Of a DNA stretch of 54,071 nt, positions 1 through 8,205 are shown piece by piece. The number at the start of each line of letters is the position of its first letter. Positions within the stretch are counted from its first letter, which is position 1. Location: the IMG/VR virus record IMGVR_UViG_3300042387_000502, positions 1 to 54,071 of that record, one strand, 5' to 3'. The translations under genes and the position numbers were made by a program. This stretch comes from a virus. Under the pieces are notes generated by a model that was given only the letters and a program-made list of their open reading frames with translations, did no database searches and was not told the origin of the DNA.

Positions 1-1
1 T

Positions 2-1087
2 TGTCCGACTTACCGACCAGATCCAACTGGTTCTGGACAAAGATGTAGTGATTCCTGTACTCCAAGCACAAATACAACATATCCTTGCACTGGCTCAGTT
101 AGCAATTCAACTAGTTGCCCAGATACTGGATCACTTGCTGGGGATAGGTGCGGAACATGTTCACAAAGCGGAGGAACAACATACGGTTCATGTAGATCAA
201 CATCCCTTACTCCAGTTTGTCCTTCTTGCCCTGGCGGAACTACAAGTTTTGCTAGATATAATTGTACAACTGGAAACTGGCAATGTAGATGTGTTCAGCC
301 TATTAGATATTCTTATTCAGTAAGACAATCAGTCAGTACTACAACTTATTCATATACAGTATCTAGCTCTACAACTACATATTTATGTGATGTTCCAGTT
401 ACAGGAAGTGGACAATGTCCAACAAGTCTTCCAGCTTCTGGCAGTGGACCAGGGCAAAGATGTACCGACTGTATATCATACTCATCAACCTCTTATGTAT
501 CTTATTACACATTATCTACTGCACAAAGCTCTTATCTTTGTGAAAATTATACTACAGGGCAATCAAGTTGCCCAGGTGCTGGCAGCGGTCCAGGAGAAAG
601 ATGTACCGATTGTACTGTTACAACAAGCAACTATTATAAAACAAGGATTGCAGAAATTCAAACAAGATATAAAACTAAAACAAGTACAACATTAACATAT
701 AATAATTATAAAACTAGAAAATATTTGGGGGCAGTAGTTAATAAATCTTGGAAAGAAGTAGAGGAAACTACTGGAGATAAATATACTTATAATGCTAATA
801 TAAATATATACTCATATTCATCTGGTACATTAACATTAAAATCTTCTGCTATTGTAAGCACATATGCTGCTCAAGCTGGAACTGAATTTAATAGTACTTT
901 ATATCCAGATATTACTACAGTTACAGCAGTAACAACTGGTAACTCAATAAATGCAACTGGCTGGGTCGGATCAGAGTTTAATGTGGCATCAAGCACAAAT
1001 ACTGAGACAAAAGGAACGGCAGTAGGTGTAGTGGGCATCCCAGTTACAGAAAATATAGGCACTAAATTAGACAATTTCTCAGCCTAA
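2..1087 (+). CDS. Cysteine-rich repeat protein, 5'-truncated (probable appendage or structural protein)
   Basis: The frame is open from base 2 to a TAA at 1085-1087, 361 residues with no start inside the first 720 bases, so the gene begins outside the window. The first 210 residues carry about four copies of a pattern like GSGPGQRCTDC, rich in Cys, Gly, Ser and Pro, which looks like disulfide or metal knuckles. From residue ~240 the protein becomes Thr/Ser/Val-rich and beta-like, as in tail-fibre tips. Position ahead of other small structural genes suggests a virion appendage; this is inference. I do not recognise a named family. Confidence 0.75.
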   Translation, partial: CPTYRPDPTGSGQRCSDSCTPSTNTTYPCTGSVSNSTSCPDTGSLAGDRCGTCSQSGGTTYGSCRSTSLTPVCPSCPGGTTSFARYNCTTGNWQCRCVQPIRYSYSVRQSVSTTTYSYTVSSSTTTYLCDVPVTGSGQCPTSLPASGSGPGQRCTDCISYSSTSYVSYYTLSTAQSSYLCENYTTGQSSCPGAGSGPGERCTDCTVTTSNYYKTRIAEIQTRYKTKTSTTLTYNNYKTRKYLGAVVNKSWKEVEETTGDKYTYNANINIYSYSSGTLTLKSSAIVSTYAAQAGTEFNSTLYPDITTVTAVTTGNSINATGWVGSEFNVASSTNTETKGTAVGVVGIPVTENIGTKLDNFSA

Positions 1088-1093
1088 CCGCTG

Positions 1094-1122
1094 TAGACAA
1101 ATATACATATATTATGTATAAT
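1094..1122 (+). promoter_or_regulatory. Sigma70-type promoter
   Basis: TAGACA (1094-1099), 17-base spacer, perfect TATAAT (1117-1122). It lies in the only gap between the truncated appendage gene and 1141, with a ribosome binding site AAGGAG at 1131-1136. Confidence 0.65.
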
Positions 1123-1140
1123 ATATAAAAAAGGAGAATA

Positions 1141-1413
1141 ATGGCAGAAACAAACCAACCAAATTTACCGCCAGTAAAAATTGCATTTATTATTGATGGT
1201 GAAGTTGTAGATATTTTGCATACAGACGAAAGATTGGGTGCAATATTTACAAGTAATCCAATTATGAAAAATGTTACTGGCAATCTATACACTGATGAAG
1301 GTGGGGTAGTATCAGTAGGCGCTTTATATAATTCAGAAACAGATCAGTTTTCACCAGTACCAGAACCAGAGCCAGAACCAGAGCCAATACCAATTATAGA
1401 ACCAACGGAGTAA
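1141..1413 (+). CDS. Small phage protein with Pro-Glu tail
   Basis: 90 residues. The start is set by AAGGAG 5 bases upstream. The N-terminal ~70 residues read as a compact beta/alpha domain (KIAFIIDGEVVDILHTDERL), the C-terminus is a PEPEPEP run likely to be an extended linker. Unassigned; it sits between an appendage-like gene and a zinc-binding protein. I infer a virion-associated or assembly role only from position. Confidence 0.7.
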   Translation: MAETNQPNLPPVKIAFIIDGEVVDILHTDERLGAIFTSNPIMKNVTGNLYTDEGGVVSVGALYNSETDQFSPVPEPEPEPEPIPIIEPTE

Positions 1414-1416
1414 ATA

Positions 1417-1692
1417 ATGTCAGAAAAAACACCTTTTCAAATATGGAAAGAAAAAAATGCTGGGGATAAAGTTCGTCCTTGGGATTTATTAAATCCAAAA
1501 ATTGGAAGAGTAGATGATGAAACATTTAAATATAGATTTGAAAATCATTGTTTAAATTGTCCATCATTAATTAAAGCAACAAAAACTTGTAAAAAATGTG
1601 GATGCTTTATGACTGAAAAGGCAAAGTTACCACATGCTAGTTGCCCATTAGGAAAATGGGGAGCAATTACAGGAACTGAGGATGTAATTTAA
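1417..1692 (+). CDS. Zinc-binding small phage protein
   Basis: 91 residues with Cys in CLNCP, CKKCGC and ASCPLGKW contexts, a probable zinc-binding cluster at residues 45-80. The CKKCGCF...LPHASCP layout is typical of a small phage family often found beside tail genes (resembles DUF6171). The stop overlaps the next ATG by one base (TAATG), so translation is coupled to 1692. Confidence 0.72.
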   Translation: MSEKTPFQIWKEKNAGDKVRPWDLLNPKIGRVDDETFKYRFENHCLNCPSLIKATKTCKKCGCFMTEKAKLPHASCPLGKWGAITGTEDVI

Positions 1693-1916
1693 TGGATTTG
1701 GAAAAACAAGAAAAAATTGATATTATTAATGTACATTTAAAAAGTGTTGTAAGTAATATTTTTAATATAAATATGTTAATTATTCAAGAATCTGCAGTGA
1801 CTCCAATTAATCAAGACTCAGTAGATGCTTTAGAATTACAGCTAGAAAATGCATTTGCAAAAAAACAAGCATTACAAAGCGAATTAGAAAAGGTAACAAA
1901 TGAACCAGGAGAATAA
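1692..1916 (+). CDS. Small coiled-coil protein
   Basis: 74 residues, charged and helical with heptad-like Leu/Ala spacing in the second half (LELQLENAFAKKQALQSELE). Coupled to the previous gene by a one-base overlap and overlapping the next by 17. Function unknown. Confidence 0.65.
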   Translation: MDLEKQEKIDIINVHLKSVVSNIFNINMLIIQESAVTPINQDSVDALELQLENAFAKKQALQSELEKVTNEPGE

Positions 1917-2088
1917 AGCAAGCTTAGTCATTACAGCGTTGCAACAAAGAATAGGTGAATTGGTATCAAATTATGAAACTCAAATTGCAATATTACGTGC
2001 AGAGATTACACAACTTGTGGAAAAGGAAAATGCTAAAGATCAAGCAAAAGAAGAATACTCAGAGCATCTTAATAACCTCTCCGACTGA
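1900..2088 (+). CDS. Small coiled-coil protein
   Basis: 62 residues, almost entirely helical (IGELVSNYETQIAILRAEI). It starts inside the end of the preceding gene with AGGAG-like sequence nearby. Either a stand-alone oligomerising peptide or the N-terminal coiled coil of a protein continued in the next frame at 2088 (see findings). Confidence 0.6.
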   Translation: MNQENKASLVITALQQRIGELVSNYETQIAILRAEITQLVEKENAKDQAKEEYSEHLNNLSD

Positions 2089-2434
2089 TTTCCCTTCAGG
2101 AATTGCTGTTAAAACAGACAAGGGTACTTACTGGATTAAAGACGGAAAAAGATACAAGTTGATATCTAAAAGAGCAGAGGAGTCTTGGTCTTTTACTACA
2201 GTAAATGCTACAGAGTCTGCCTTATCTTTAATTAAACAGTCTGGTAAATTAGGGTTTAGAGATGGCGCTTTGATTAAGAACATTGCAGATGGTAAAATGT
2301 ATTTAATATCGCAAAATAAAAAGCGTCATATTGTGAACCCAGATTCATTTTCTAAATATGGACTTAATAGGTCTAATATTGTAGAAGTAAGCGAATCGGA
2401 AATAAATTCACATGAACTAGGAGAAAATTTATAA
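2030..2434 (+). CDS. Phage structural-type protein, start uncertain
   Basis: The protein-like part begins near base 2070 (TDFPSGIAVKTDKGTYWI) and runs to 2434: a repeat-like beta domain with motifs KLGFRDGALIKNIADGKMYL and KKRHIV, as in phage tail or baseplate accessory proteins. The ATG at 2030 has AAGGA only 2 bases before it and its first ~17 residues look like frame noise. A TTG at 1955 is also possible. A frameshift fusion to the 1900 gene or a non-canonical start is not excluded. The stop overlaps the next ATG (TAATG). Confidence 0.55.
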   Translation: MLKIKQKKNTQSILITSPTDFPSGIAVKTDKGTYWIKDGKRYKLISKRAEESWSFTTVNATESALSLIKQSGKLGFRDGALIKNIADGKMYLISQNKKRHIVNPDSFSKYGLNRSNIVEVSESEINSHELGENL

Positions 2435-2865
2435 TGGCAGCAGAATGGAACGTTGTAACATTTAATGAGGGTGCCCCATTTGACCCAAATGATTTAAATC
2501 AATTACAATTAAATTTAACAAATGTTTTCACAAAATCCACAACTCTTTTAAATGCTACAAAGGACTCTAGCGGAACAAGCAGAGTGGCAATTACCGATCA
2601 AGGATCGGCTTCAATAGTATTAAAAGGAACAACACCAGCTTCGACAACGGTAACATTTACACCCTCATTTACTGCAGGCACAGATACTGGATTTGTTGCT
2701 TCAATGGGACAAGCTTTAACATCAACAACTGGTAATGTATCGGTATCCGCAGTAATAAATTCAGATAAAACGGGTGGAACAATATATGCAGTAAGCAGTA
2801 AGGCAACAACTTCAACAATAAATGTTAATTGGATAGCAACACAACTAAAAGATATTAGTGCTTGA
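2434..2865 (+). CDS. Phage structural protein (tail-fibre or baseplate type)
   Basis: 143 residues. The N-terminus EWNVVTFNEGAPFDPNDLN is followed by a helix and then a Thr/Ser/Ala-rich beta region ending GTIYAVSSKATTS, the usual composition of trimeric fibre or wedge proteins. Start coupled by one base to the preceding gene. Its stop codon TGA lies inside a TTGACA promoter element. The assignment as structural is inference from composition and position. Confidence 0.65.
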   Translation: MAAEWNVVTFNEGAPFDPNDLNQLQLNLTNVFTKSTTLLNATKDSSGTSRVAITDQGSASIVLKGTTPASTTVTFTPSFTAGTDTGFVASMGQALTSTTGNVSVSAVINSDKTGGTIYAVSSKATTSTINVNWIATQLKDISA

Positions 2866-2889
2866 CAAAGCATATCAATATGTTAAAAT
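2862..2889 (+). promoter_or_regulatory. Promoter overlapping a stop codon
   Basis: Perfect TTGACA (2862-2867) containing the stop of the preceding gene, 16-base spacer, TAAAAT (2884-2889). The predicted RNA begins near 2896 and immediately meets a terminator hairpin at 2904-2928. Confidence 0.6.
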
Positions 2890-2903
2890 ATAACATGTTC
2901 AAT

Positions 2904-2928
2904 AAAGTCACGAAACCGTGACTTTTTT
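2904..2928 (+). terminator. Intrinsic terminator (or leader attenuator)
   Basis: Nine-base-pair stem AAAGTCACG / CGTGACTTT with an AAAC loop followed by a T run (2923-2928). It separates the structural genes from the metallophosphoesterase and sits ~10 bases after the start site of the 2862 promoter. Confidence 0.75.
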
Positions 2929-2944
2929 AATTTAAGGATATTAA

Positions 2945-3760
2945 ATGTCTAATGATTTAAAGTGGATGCTATCATCGGATCAGCAATTTCCATATCAAGA
3001 TGATAAAATGATTGAGCTTTGGTTTAAGGTTATGAAGTGGTTTAAGCCAGATGTTGTAGACTATCTTGGCGACACAGATGATCAGGCTTGCTACAGTAGA
3101 TTTACAGAAGGAAAGCCAACAGAGTTTTTAAAGGCATACAAGAATGACGACGTAACAAATGATTTAGAGTTAATGCTAAAAGACATGAAGTTTGAGGCAA
3201 GTGGTGCCCGTGAATTTTATGAAAGAACAAGAAAGATGCTTCCCAACGCACAGCTATTCTCAGCGTTAGGAAATCATGATATTAGAATTTTTGATTATTT
3301 AGATAAGAAAATTCCTGAATATGCAAAGCATGTTACCCCAGAAGCTTTATGGAGTTTAGATTCATTAGGATATGATTATATTTATTATAATGAATTGCCA
3401 AAGAAACGTTTTGGAGATATCCACGTCCATCATGGAATTTCAATTTCAGCAACAGGGTCGGTTAGAAAAGACATGGAAGATTTACAAGTATCTTTAATTA
3501 GAGGACATTCTCATAGGATTGCATCTCATTTAGTTACTTATGAATTAAGAAATAAAGGCAAGGGGGAAACTTTGCGTGGATATGAGATTGGTCATATGTG
3601 CGATGAAAAGGGACCAGGAATGAAATACACCCAGCATCACGATTGGCAAAAAGGATTTGCCATAGCACATATTGAAGGTGGCAAATATCCACACGTTAAC
3701 ATGATTCACGTATCTCCAGAGTATACTTGTGTTGTTGACGGAAAGTTGTTTACTTTATAA
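2945..3760 (+). CDS. Calcineurin-like metallophosphoesterase
   Basis: 271 residues. The dinuclear metal motifs are visible in order: YLGDTDD (~41-47), LGNHDIR (~112-118), VHHG (~160) and RGHSHR (~188). The first motif is SSDQQ-like rather than the classic DxH. Phage members of this superfamily hydrolyse phosphodiesters or phosphomonoesters; the substrate here cannot be read from sequence. It opens the replication arm and its stop overlaps the next ATG by one base. Confidence 0.85.
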   Translation: MSNDLKWMLSSDQQFPYQDDKMIELWFKVMKWFKPDVVDYLGDTDDQACYSRFTEGKPTEFLKAYKNDDVTNDLELMLKDMKFEASGAREFYERTRKMLPNAQLFSALGNHDIRIFDYLDKKIPEYAKHVTPEALWSLDSLGYDYIYYNELPKKRFGDIHVHHGISISATGSVRKDMEDLQVSLIRGHSHRIASHLVTYELRNKGKGETLRGYEIGHMCDEKGPGMKYTQHHDWQKGFAIAHIEGGKYPHVNMIHVSPEYTCVVDGKLFTL

Positions 3761-3945
3761 TGTGGTGTGCAAAATGCAACGGCAGAGTTTTTGTAGATAG
3801 AGTTTTTTCCCAAAAATTGCACGTAGAGCTTTTTTGTCTCCTATGCGGAAAAAGATGGATGATCAATAAAGAAACGAATAGATTTGGAAAATGGTTAGAA
3901 AAAAAAGATCGAGAGTACGCAAAAAATTTCTCTATTTCTTCTTAA
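3760..3945 (+). CDS. Zinc-ribbon microprotein
   Basis: 61 residues with two CxxC knuckles (CAKC, CLLC) about 25 residues apart and a basic C-terminus (KWLEKKDREYAKN). Probable nucleic-acid-binding zinc ribbon. Coupled to the phosphoesterase; its end overlaps the next gene by 55 bases. Confidence 0.7.
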   Translation: MWCAKCNGRVFVDRVFSQKLHVELFCLLCGKRWMINKETNRFGKWLEKKDREYAKNFSISS

Positions 3946-4370
3946 ACAATAAATTACATAAAGTAATTAGATTGTCTAGAGCTAAAGACGAAATTGTTGC
4001 ATGGTGCTACCCAGATAAAAAAAGGGTAATGTACTCATACTCCGATGCCGAAAAAAATATGGAAACTGCTTATACTATAAAACAAGTTGGTCAAATATTA
4101 GGCAGACACAAAGTAACAATTGAAGAATATATTTTGCAGGGTAAAATACAAAAACCTCAAAGAGTATATCCAATAAGCAATCCAAGTAGCAGGTGGTCTA
4201 AGTTTATGCTTAGTGAATCTGACATACTTAAATTACATGAGTATATATTAGAAGCTGGTTACACAAAAAATATACCTTCTAAGGCAGAACTAAGGGCACT
4301 TCTCAAAAACAACATTATATTGTATACTAAGACCGACTCTGGATTTGTACCAGTATGGAAGGCGGAGTAG
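3891..4370 (+). CDS. Helix-turn-helix DNA-binding protein
   Basis: Up to 159 residues. The central part has a MerR-like or excisionase-like helix-turn-helix (YTIKQVGQILGRHKVTIEEY, ~62-81) followed by a recognition-wing segment (SESDILKLHEYI). The first ~15 residues encoded inside the upstream gene are very basic and may not be translated. I know similar small HTH proteins beside phage replication genes; the target is unknown. A candidate regulator of this arm. Confidence 0.65.
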   Translation: MVRKKRSRVRKKFLYFFLNNKLHKVIRLSRAKDEIVAWCYPDKKRVMYSYSDAEKNMETAYTIKQVGQILGRHKVTIEEYILQGKIQKPQRVYPISNPSSRWSKFMLSESDILKLHEYILEAGYTKNIPSKAELRALLKNNIILYTKTDSGFVPVWKAE

Positions 4371-4480
4371 TGTCTAGTAGATTTGTTGTATGTGATATTT
4401 GCAACAAAGAAATAGAATTACGCTGGGCCATTTTTGGAAGCGATACTTTAAGCAGGCATAGAAAGGCGGAGCATAAATGA
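4370..4480 (+). CDS. 36-residue C2H2-type zinc-finger microprotein
   Basis: GTG start at 4370 shares its G with the preceding TAG, and the TGA at 4478-4480 overlaps the next ATG (ATGA). The peptide has CDIC near the N-terminus and HRKAEH at the C-terminus, a single classical C2H2 finger. Tight overlaps on both sides argue it is translated. Function unknown, probably DNA- or protein-binding. Confidence 0.6.
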   Translation: MSSRFVVCDICNKEIELRWAIFGSDTLSRHRKAEHK

Positions 4481-4680
4481 AAACAGTAGTTAAAATAGAT
4501 TTATCATTTACTAGAAATCTTGGTAATTTTGAAAGTATTAAAATTGGAGTTGGAGTAGAAGACTCTGTTAGAGATGGCGAAACTGTTAATGATGCTACTG
4601 AAAGAGTATATAAATTTGTTGAAAATAAATTAATAGAAAAAACTCAAGATATAGAAAAAGAGTTAAAGAGTGGCAAATAG
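4477..4680 (+). CDS. Small conserved-type phage protein
   Basis: 67 residues, beta-beta-alpha pattern (VKIDLSF...KIGVGVED...ATERVYKFVENKL). Position between a zinc finger and helicase genes suggests a replication accessory role. No family recognised with certainty. Confidence 0.65.
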   Translation: MKTVVKIDLSFTRNLGNFESIKIGVGVEDSVRDGETVNDATERVYKFVENKLIEKTQDIEKELKSGK

Positions 4681-4990
4681 CAAAGAGCCCTATATTCTAT
4701 TAAGCATATATCAAAATATGTATCAAAACAAATATGGCAAGATGCCATCGTTAAATAAATATAGAGAAAAATGGGCAATGCAAGATGTAATTGATAGCGT
4801 GGGATATAGTCGTGCAAAAGAGCTGATAGAGTATTATTTTATTACAGGGAAAAATGGACATCCGTTACAATTTTTCTTTTTTAACTTTGATAAAATTGAT
4901 ATAATGGAAAGAGAAATTAAGAAGGATAAAACAAATCGTCGCATTCTTCAAGAAGCAACTAAAAAATTAGTAGAAGGCGAAAACGAATGA
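4670..4990 (+). CDS. Replication accessory protein, possible helicase loader
   Basis: 106 residues, helical and strongly charged, GTG start at 4670. It overlaps the DnaB-like helicase by four bases (ATGA), the arrangement expected for a stoichiometric partner. The loader idea rests on position and size only; no AAA+ motif is present. Confidence 0.6.
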   Translation: MANSKEPYILLSIYQNMYQNKYGKMPSLNKYREKWAMQDVIDSVGYSRAKELIEYYFITGKNGHPLQFFFFNFDKIDIMEREIKKDKTNRRILQEATKKLVEGENE

Positions 4991-6225
4991 ATACAGAAGC
5001 AACGTTAATATCGGCAGTATGTAAAAACAAAGACATCAGTACATTGCTTGCAGATAACGTTGATGACCTATTTACTTCACATAGAGATATATGGGAAGGC
5101 TTAAAGTCATACTATTATAAGTTTAAAGCAGTTCCTGAAATTGGAGTATTGCAAGAAAAGTTTAAAGACCTAGAGCCAGACTTAAATGCAAAAGCTGAAA
5201 CTGGATATTATTTAGATAAATTAAAAAATGAGTATTTGTCAGCAAGATTAAAAAGCATTATTCTTCAAGGTGGCTCTGCACTAAAAGAAGATGCAGCATC
5301 TAGAGTATTGGCAGACATGCAAAGCAAACTTGCTAGTCTTTCTAGATTTACAAACAATGTAAGAGACTTAGATGTCACAGACTTAGATGCAGCAGAAAGA
5401 CACTTTATGTCTGTTAAAGATAGATCATTAGTAATGGGTGGAAGTCCAGGAATTAAAACAGGGTTTCAAGCAATTGATACAGCATACCCAACTGGCATGG
5501 CTCCAGGACATTTAATTGTTGCAATTGGTTGGCCAGGAAAAGGTAAGACATGGTTTACTTCATACCTTGCATGCAAAGCATGGGAGCAAGGATTTAAGCC
5601 AATGATTATCTCTCTTGAAATGTCTCCAGAAAATATGCGTGATCGTATTTACACAATGCTTGGATCAGGTTTATTTAAAGCAAGTGATTTATCAAAAGGT
5701 GACATTAACATTGATGACTTTAAGTCATGGGGTAAGAAAAAATTTGAAGGTAAAAATAGTTTTGTTTTAGTATCAAATGAGGGAGCAGGAGATGTAACTC
5801 CAGCAACTATTCAAGGTAAGATTGATCAGCATAAACCAGATTTAGTTATCTTAGATTATCATCAATTGTTTAATGACAATAAACGAAGTAATTCTGAAGT
5901 AGAAAGAAATAGAAACGTATCTCGTGAATTTAAATTATTGGCCGTAACAAACAACATACCAGTCATAGATATTACTGCAGCAACGGCAGATGATATTTCT
6001 GATCAAGACAATCCGCCAATGATGAGTCAAGTTGCATGGTCTAAAGCTATTGAATATGATGCTGATATGGCTATGGCTGTTCATAGATATCCAGGAACTA
6101 ATTTAATTGAAATTGTTTCTAGAAAAAATCGTCATGGTCATGAGTTTGATTTTCATTTAGATTGGGATATTAACAGAGGTATTATCAAAGAATTGTATGA
6201 TTATGTACCACCACAAACCAATTAA
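4987..6225 (+). CDS. DnaB-like replicative helicase
   Basis: 412 residues. N-terminal helical domain (1-140), then a RecA-fold ATPase: Walker A GWPGKGKT (181-188), ISLEMS motif after it, Walker B PDLVILDYHQL near 280, and a C-terminal arginine/sensor segment VSRKNRHG. ATP-driven hexameric unwinding at the phage fork; the primase is two genes downstream. Slightly shorter than bacterial DnaB (~470), as common for phage versions. Confidence 0.88.
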   Translation: MNTEATLISAVCKNKDISTLLADNVDDLFTSHRDIWEGLKSYYYKFKAVPEIGVLQEKFKDLEPDLNAKAETGYYLDKLKNEYLSARLKSIILQGGSALKEDAASRVLADMQSKLASLSRFTNNVRDLDVTDLDAAERHFMSVKDRSLVMGGSPGIKTGFQAIDTAYPTGMAPGHLIVAIGWPGKGKTWFTSYLACKAWEQGFKPMIISLEMSPENMRDRIYTMLGSGLFKASDLSKGDINIDDFKSWGKKKFEGKNSFVLVSNEGAGDVTPATIQGKIDQHKPDLVILDYHQLFNDNKRSNSEVERNRNVSREFKLLAVTNNIPVIDITAATADDISDQDNPPMMSQVAWSKAIEYDADMAMAVHRYPGTNLIEIVSRKNRHGHEFDFHLDWDINRGIIKELYDYVPPQTN

Positions 6226-6496
6226 AAGATTTCAAATTGACGTAGAGTTTAAAGATGATTCAGACATCATTAGACTTAAAAATCAATATGAAAATATGTT
6301 AACTCATAAAATGAGAGACATTGGGTACTCTAGGATACTTGACATAGACACCGCATTTTCGGTAGAATTTACGGGTACAACTTGGAAGTTTTTAATGACT
6401 CTTCATGGAATATATACGGGAAGGCGGAAAGCATGGCAAGCAGAGGGAATAACACAAGGCAAATTAGTTCCACGCAATATGCACCTAACCATATAA
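6197..6496 (+). CDS. Small phage protein between helicase and primase
   Basis: About 97-99 residues; ATG codons at 6197 and 6203 are both possible. The FQIDVEF...AFSVEFTGTTWKFLMTLHGIY pattern gives an alpha/beta fold. It overlaps the helicase end by 29 bases and the primase start by 64. Placement between helicase and primase is the only functional hint. Confidence 0.65.
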   Translation: MIMYHHKPIKRFQIDVEFKDDSDIIRLKNQYENMLTHKMRDIGYSRILDIDTAFSVEFTGTTWKFLMTLHGIYTGRRKAWQAEGITQGKLVPRNMHLTI

Positions 6497-7428
6497 AATC
6501 AATAGTAAAAGAAATTGGTCTAAGGATAATTAGTGAGTCTAATAATAACCTAGTTGTATATTGTCCATTTCATAACAATACACATAGTCCAAGTTTTTAT
6601 ATTAGCGAAGAAAATGGGGCATGGCTTTGCTTCAATCCAGCCTGTGGAGAAACTGGCAACATAATTCAGCTAATTAAAAAAATTACAAACAAGAATGACT
6701 TTGAAGCAATTAGACTAGTCTCTTCAAAAGAATCACAAGCATTAGACGACTTTGATGAAGTTCTAAATAAGATGTTTGAGGATAAACCAGAGTTTATAGA
6801 ATTTGATAGTAAAAAATTAGAAGATTTATCTTTAGGACTTACATTTAGTAAAGAAGCAAGAGACTACTTTGAATCTCGTGGAATTAACCATAACTCAATG
6901 TCTCATTTTAATTTAGGATATTCCGAATCTCAAGGCATGGTAACCGTTCCAGTGCATAGCCCAGACGGCACCCCAGTTGGATTAGTAGGAAGATCTATTA
7001 CAGAAAAAAGATTTAAGAATAGCACCAACCTTCCCAAAAATAAAACTTTATTTAATATACATCGTGCTAAGAAAATTGGCGATCATGTAATAATTGTAGA
7101 ATCAAGCTTTGATGCAATCCGTGTGCATCAATCTGGTTTTCCAAACGTGGTTGCCACTCTTGGCGGTCATATGTCACCAGACAACATTAATCTATTAAAT
7201 AAATATTTTAATAAAATTACAATCATGACGGACGCAGATCAGGCTGGTAGAGAATTAGGAATATCAATTTCTAATAAATTAAAGAATAAAGACATCTTGT
7301 GGGCATCTTATACTTATGGTAAGATATATCCTCATGACGCAAAAGATTCAGGAGACATGACCGAAGCAGAAATTCAATCTTGTATCAAGAATGCAGTTTC
7401 TGATGTGGAATACAAATCCTGGAATTAA
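6433..7428 (+). CDS. DNA primase (CHC2 zinc finger plus TOPRIM)
   Basis: 331 residues from the ATG at 6433; an upstream ATG at 6382 would add 17 residues that look like frame noise. Zinc finger CPFHNNTH...CFNPACG (~40-75), then TOPRIM motifs VESSFDA and MTDADQAG. Makes RNA primers for the DnaE-type polymerase. The DnaG C-terminal helicase-binding domain is absent or reduced, normal for phage primases. Confidence 0.88.
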   Translation: MASRGNNTRQISSTQYAPNHIKSIVKEIGLRIISESNNNLVVYCPFHNNTHSPSFYISEENGAWLCFNPACGETGNIIQLIKKITNKNDFEAIRLVSSKESQALDDFDEVLNKMFEDKPEFIEFDSKKLEDLSLGLTFSKEARDYFESRGINHNSMSHFNLGYSESQGMVTVPVHSPDGTPVGLVGRSITEKRFKNSTNLPKNKTLFNIHRAKKIGDHVIIVESSFDAIRVHQSGFPNVVATLGGHMSPDNINLLNKYFNKITIMTDADQAGRELGISISNKLKNKDILWASYTYGKIYPHDAKDSGDMTEAEIQSCIKNAVSDVEYKSWN

Positions 7429-7463
7429 TGATATAATAACCGTACAGATGGATATATACCATC
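7429..7463 (+). promoter_or_regulatory. Extended -10 promoter with 5' leader hairpin
   Basis: TGATATAAT (TG at 7429-7430, TATAAT 7432-7437), no good -35. Just after the expected start site a GATGG/CCATC hairpin (7447-7451, 7459-7463) precedes the AAGGAGA ribosome binding site. The same promoter-leader design recurs at 36883-36919. Confidence 0.65.
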
Positions 7464-7478
7464 ACCAAAGGAGATAAA

Positions 7479-8147
7479 ATGAGTATAGTAAAGGGTCTAA
7501 AAGACCTAAACAAAGCGTTAGACAAACCTGTATATTCAGGTGGAGAAGACAACAAAGGTCGTTGGTTAAAAATTGAAGACGGAGAAAGCGTAAAGGTTAG
7601 ATTTCTTCAAGAGTTGGATGCAGATTCTCCCAACTATAATGACAAACTTGGATGCGGATTTATTGCATTAGAGCACACAAACCCAAAAGATTACAGACGT
7701 AAAGCTTTAGACACAATGGAAACAGAAGGACGTGACTGGGCTAATGAACAACATCGTAAAGATCCAAAAGCTGGATGGAAAGCCAGAACACGTATTTATA
7801 TAAATGTATTAGTTGATGATGGAAAGAACGAGCCATACGTTGCAATACTATCTCAAGGAACCAGTGGAAAAACAATTACTCCTACCCTTATTGAGTATGC
7901 TGGTGAAATGGGAAGCATTACAAATTTAATGTGGCGTATTAAAAGAAATGGCAGTAAGACAGATACAAGTTATACAATAATCCCGTTAGCAAAAGATGAG
8001 ACACCTTTTGATTTTGCAGCGCTTGAATTGTTTGATCTTGAAAAAACTGCCGTAAGGCATGTTCCGTATGCAGAGCAAGAAGCTTTTTATATGGGAGATA
8101 GCAATAATGAAGAAACTCAAGGCTCATCAGGTAGCGTAGAGTGGTAA
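7479..8147 (+). CDS. Single-stranded DNA-binding protein (gp32-like)
   Basis: 222 residues with a long central beta-rich domain and an acidic flexible tail ending EW, the signature of phage SSBs that use the tail to contact helicase and polymerase. It is the first gene after its own promoter and has a strong terminator right after it, fitting a high-abundance single-gene unit. Lies between primase and polymerase. The gp32-like call is from layout and neighbours, not a diagnostic motif. Confidence 0.7.
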   Translation: MSIVKGLKDLNKALDKPVYSGGEDNKGRWLKIEDGESVKVRFLQELDADSPNYNDKLGCGFIALEHTNPKDYRRKALDTMETEGRDWANEQHRKDPKAGWKARTRIYINVLVDDGKNEPYVAILSQGTSGKTITPTLIEYAGEMGSITNLMWRIKRNGSKTDTSYTIIPLAKDETPFDFAALELFDLEKTAVRHVPYAEQEAFYMGDSNNEETQGSSGSVEW

Positions 8148-8159
8148 TTTAATAATCTG

Positions 8160-8188
8160 GGGGGTGGCTATTGCCATCCCCTATTTTA
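8160..8188 (+). terminator. Intrinsic terminator after the SSB gene
   Basis: GGGGTGGC (8161-8168), TATT loop, GCCATCCC (8173-8180) with one G-T pair, then CTATTTTATTT. Its 3' arm contains the -35 of the next promoter. Confidence 0.8.
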
Positions 8189-8199
8189 TTTAGTAGAAT
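8171..8199 (+). promoter_or_regulatory. Leaderless promoter embedded in a terminator
   Basis: TTGCCA (8171-8176) in the terminator stem, 17-base spacer, TAGAAT (8194-8199), then only 6 bases to the ATG at 8206, so the mRNA should begin at or next to the start codon. Confidence 0.6.
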
Positions 8200-8205
8200 C
8201 AATAC

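Noticed and set aside
48-695. Two open frames of 91 and 102 codons at 48-323 and 387-695
   Set aside because: They are alternative frames of the Cys-rich protein, whose frame is continuously open from base 2 to 1087 with repeated motifs.
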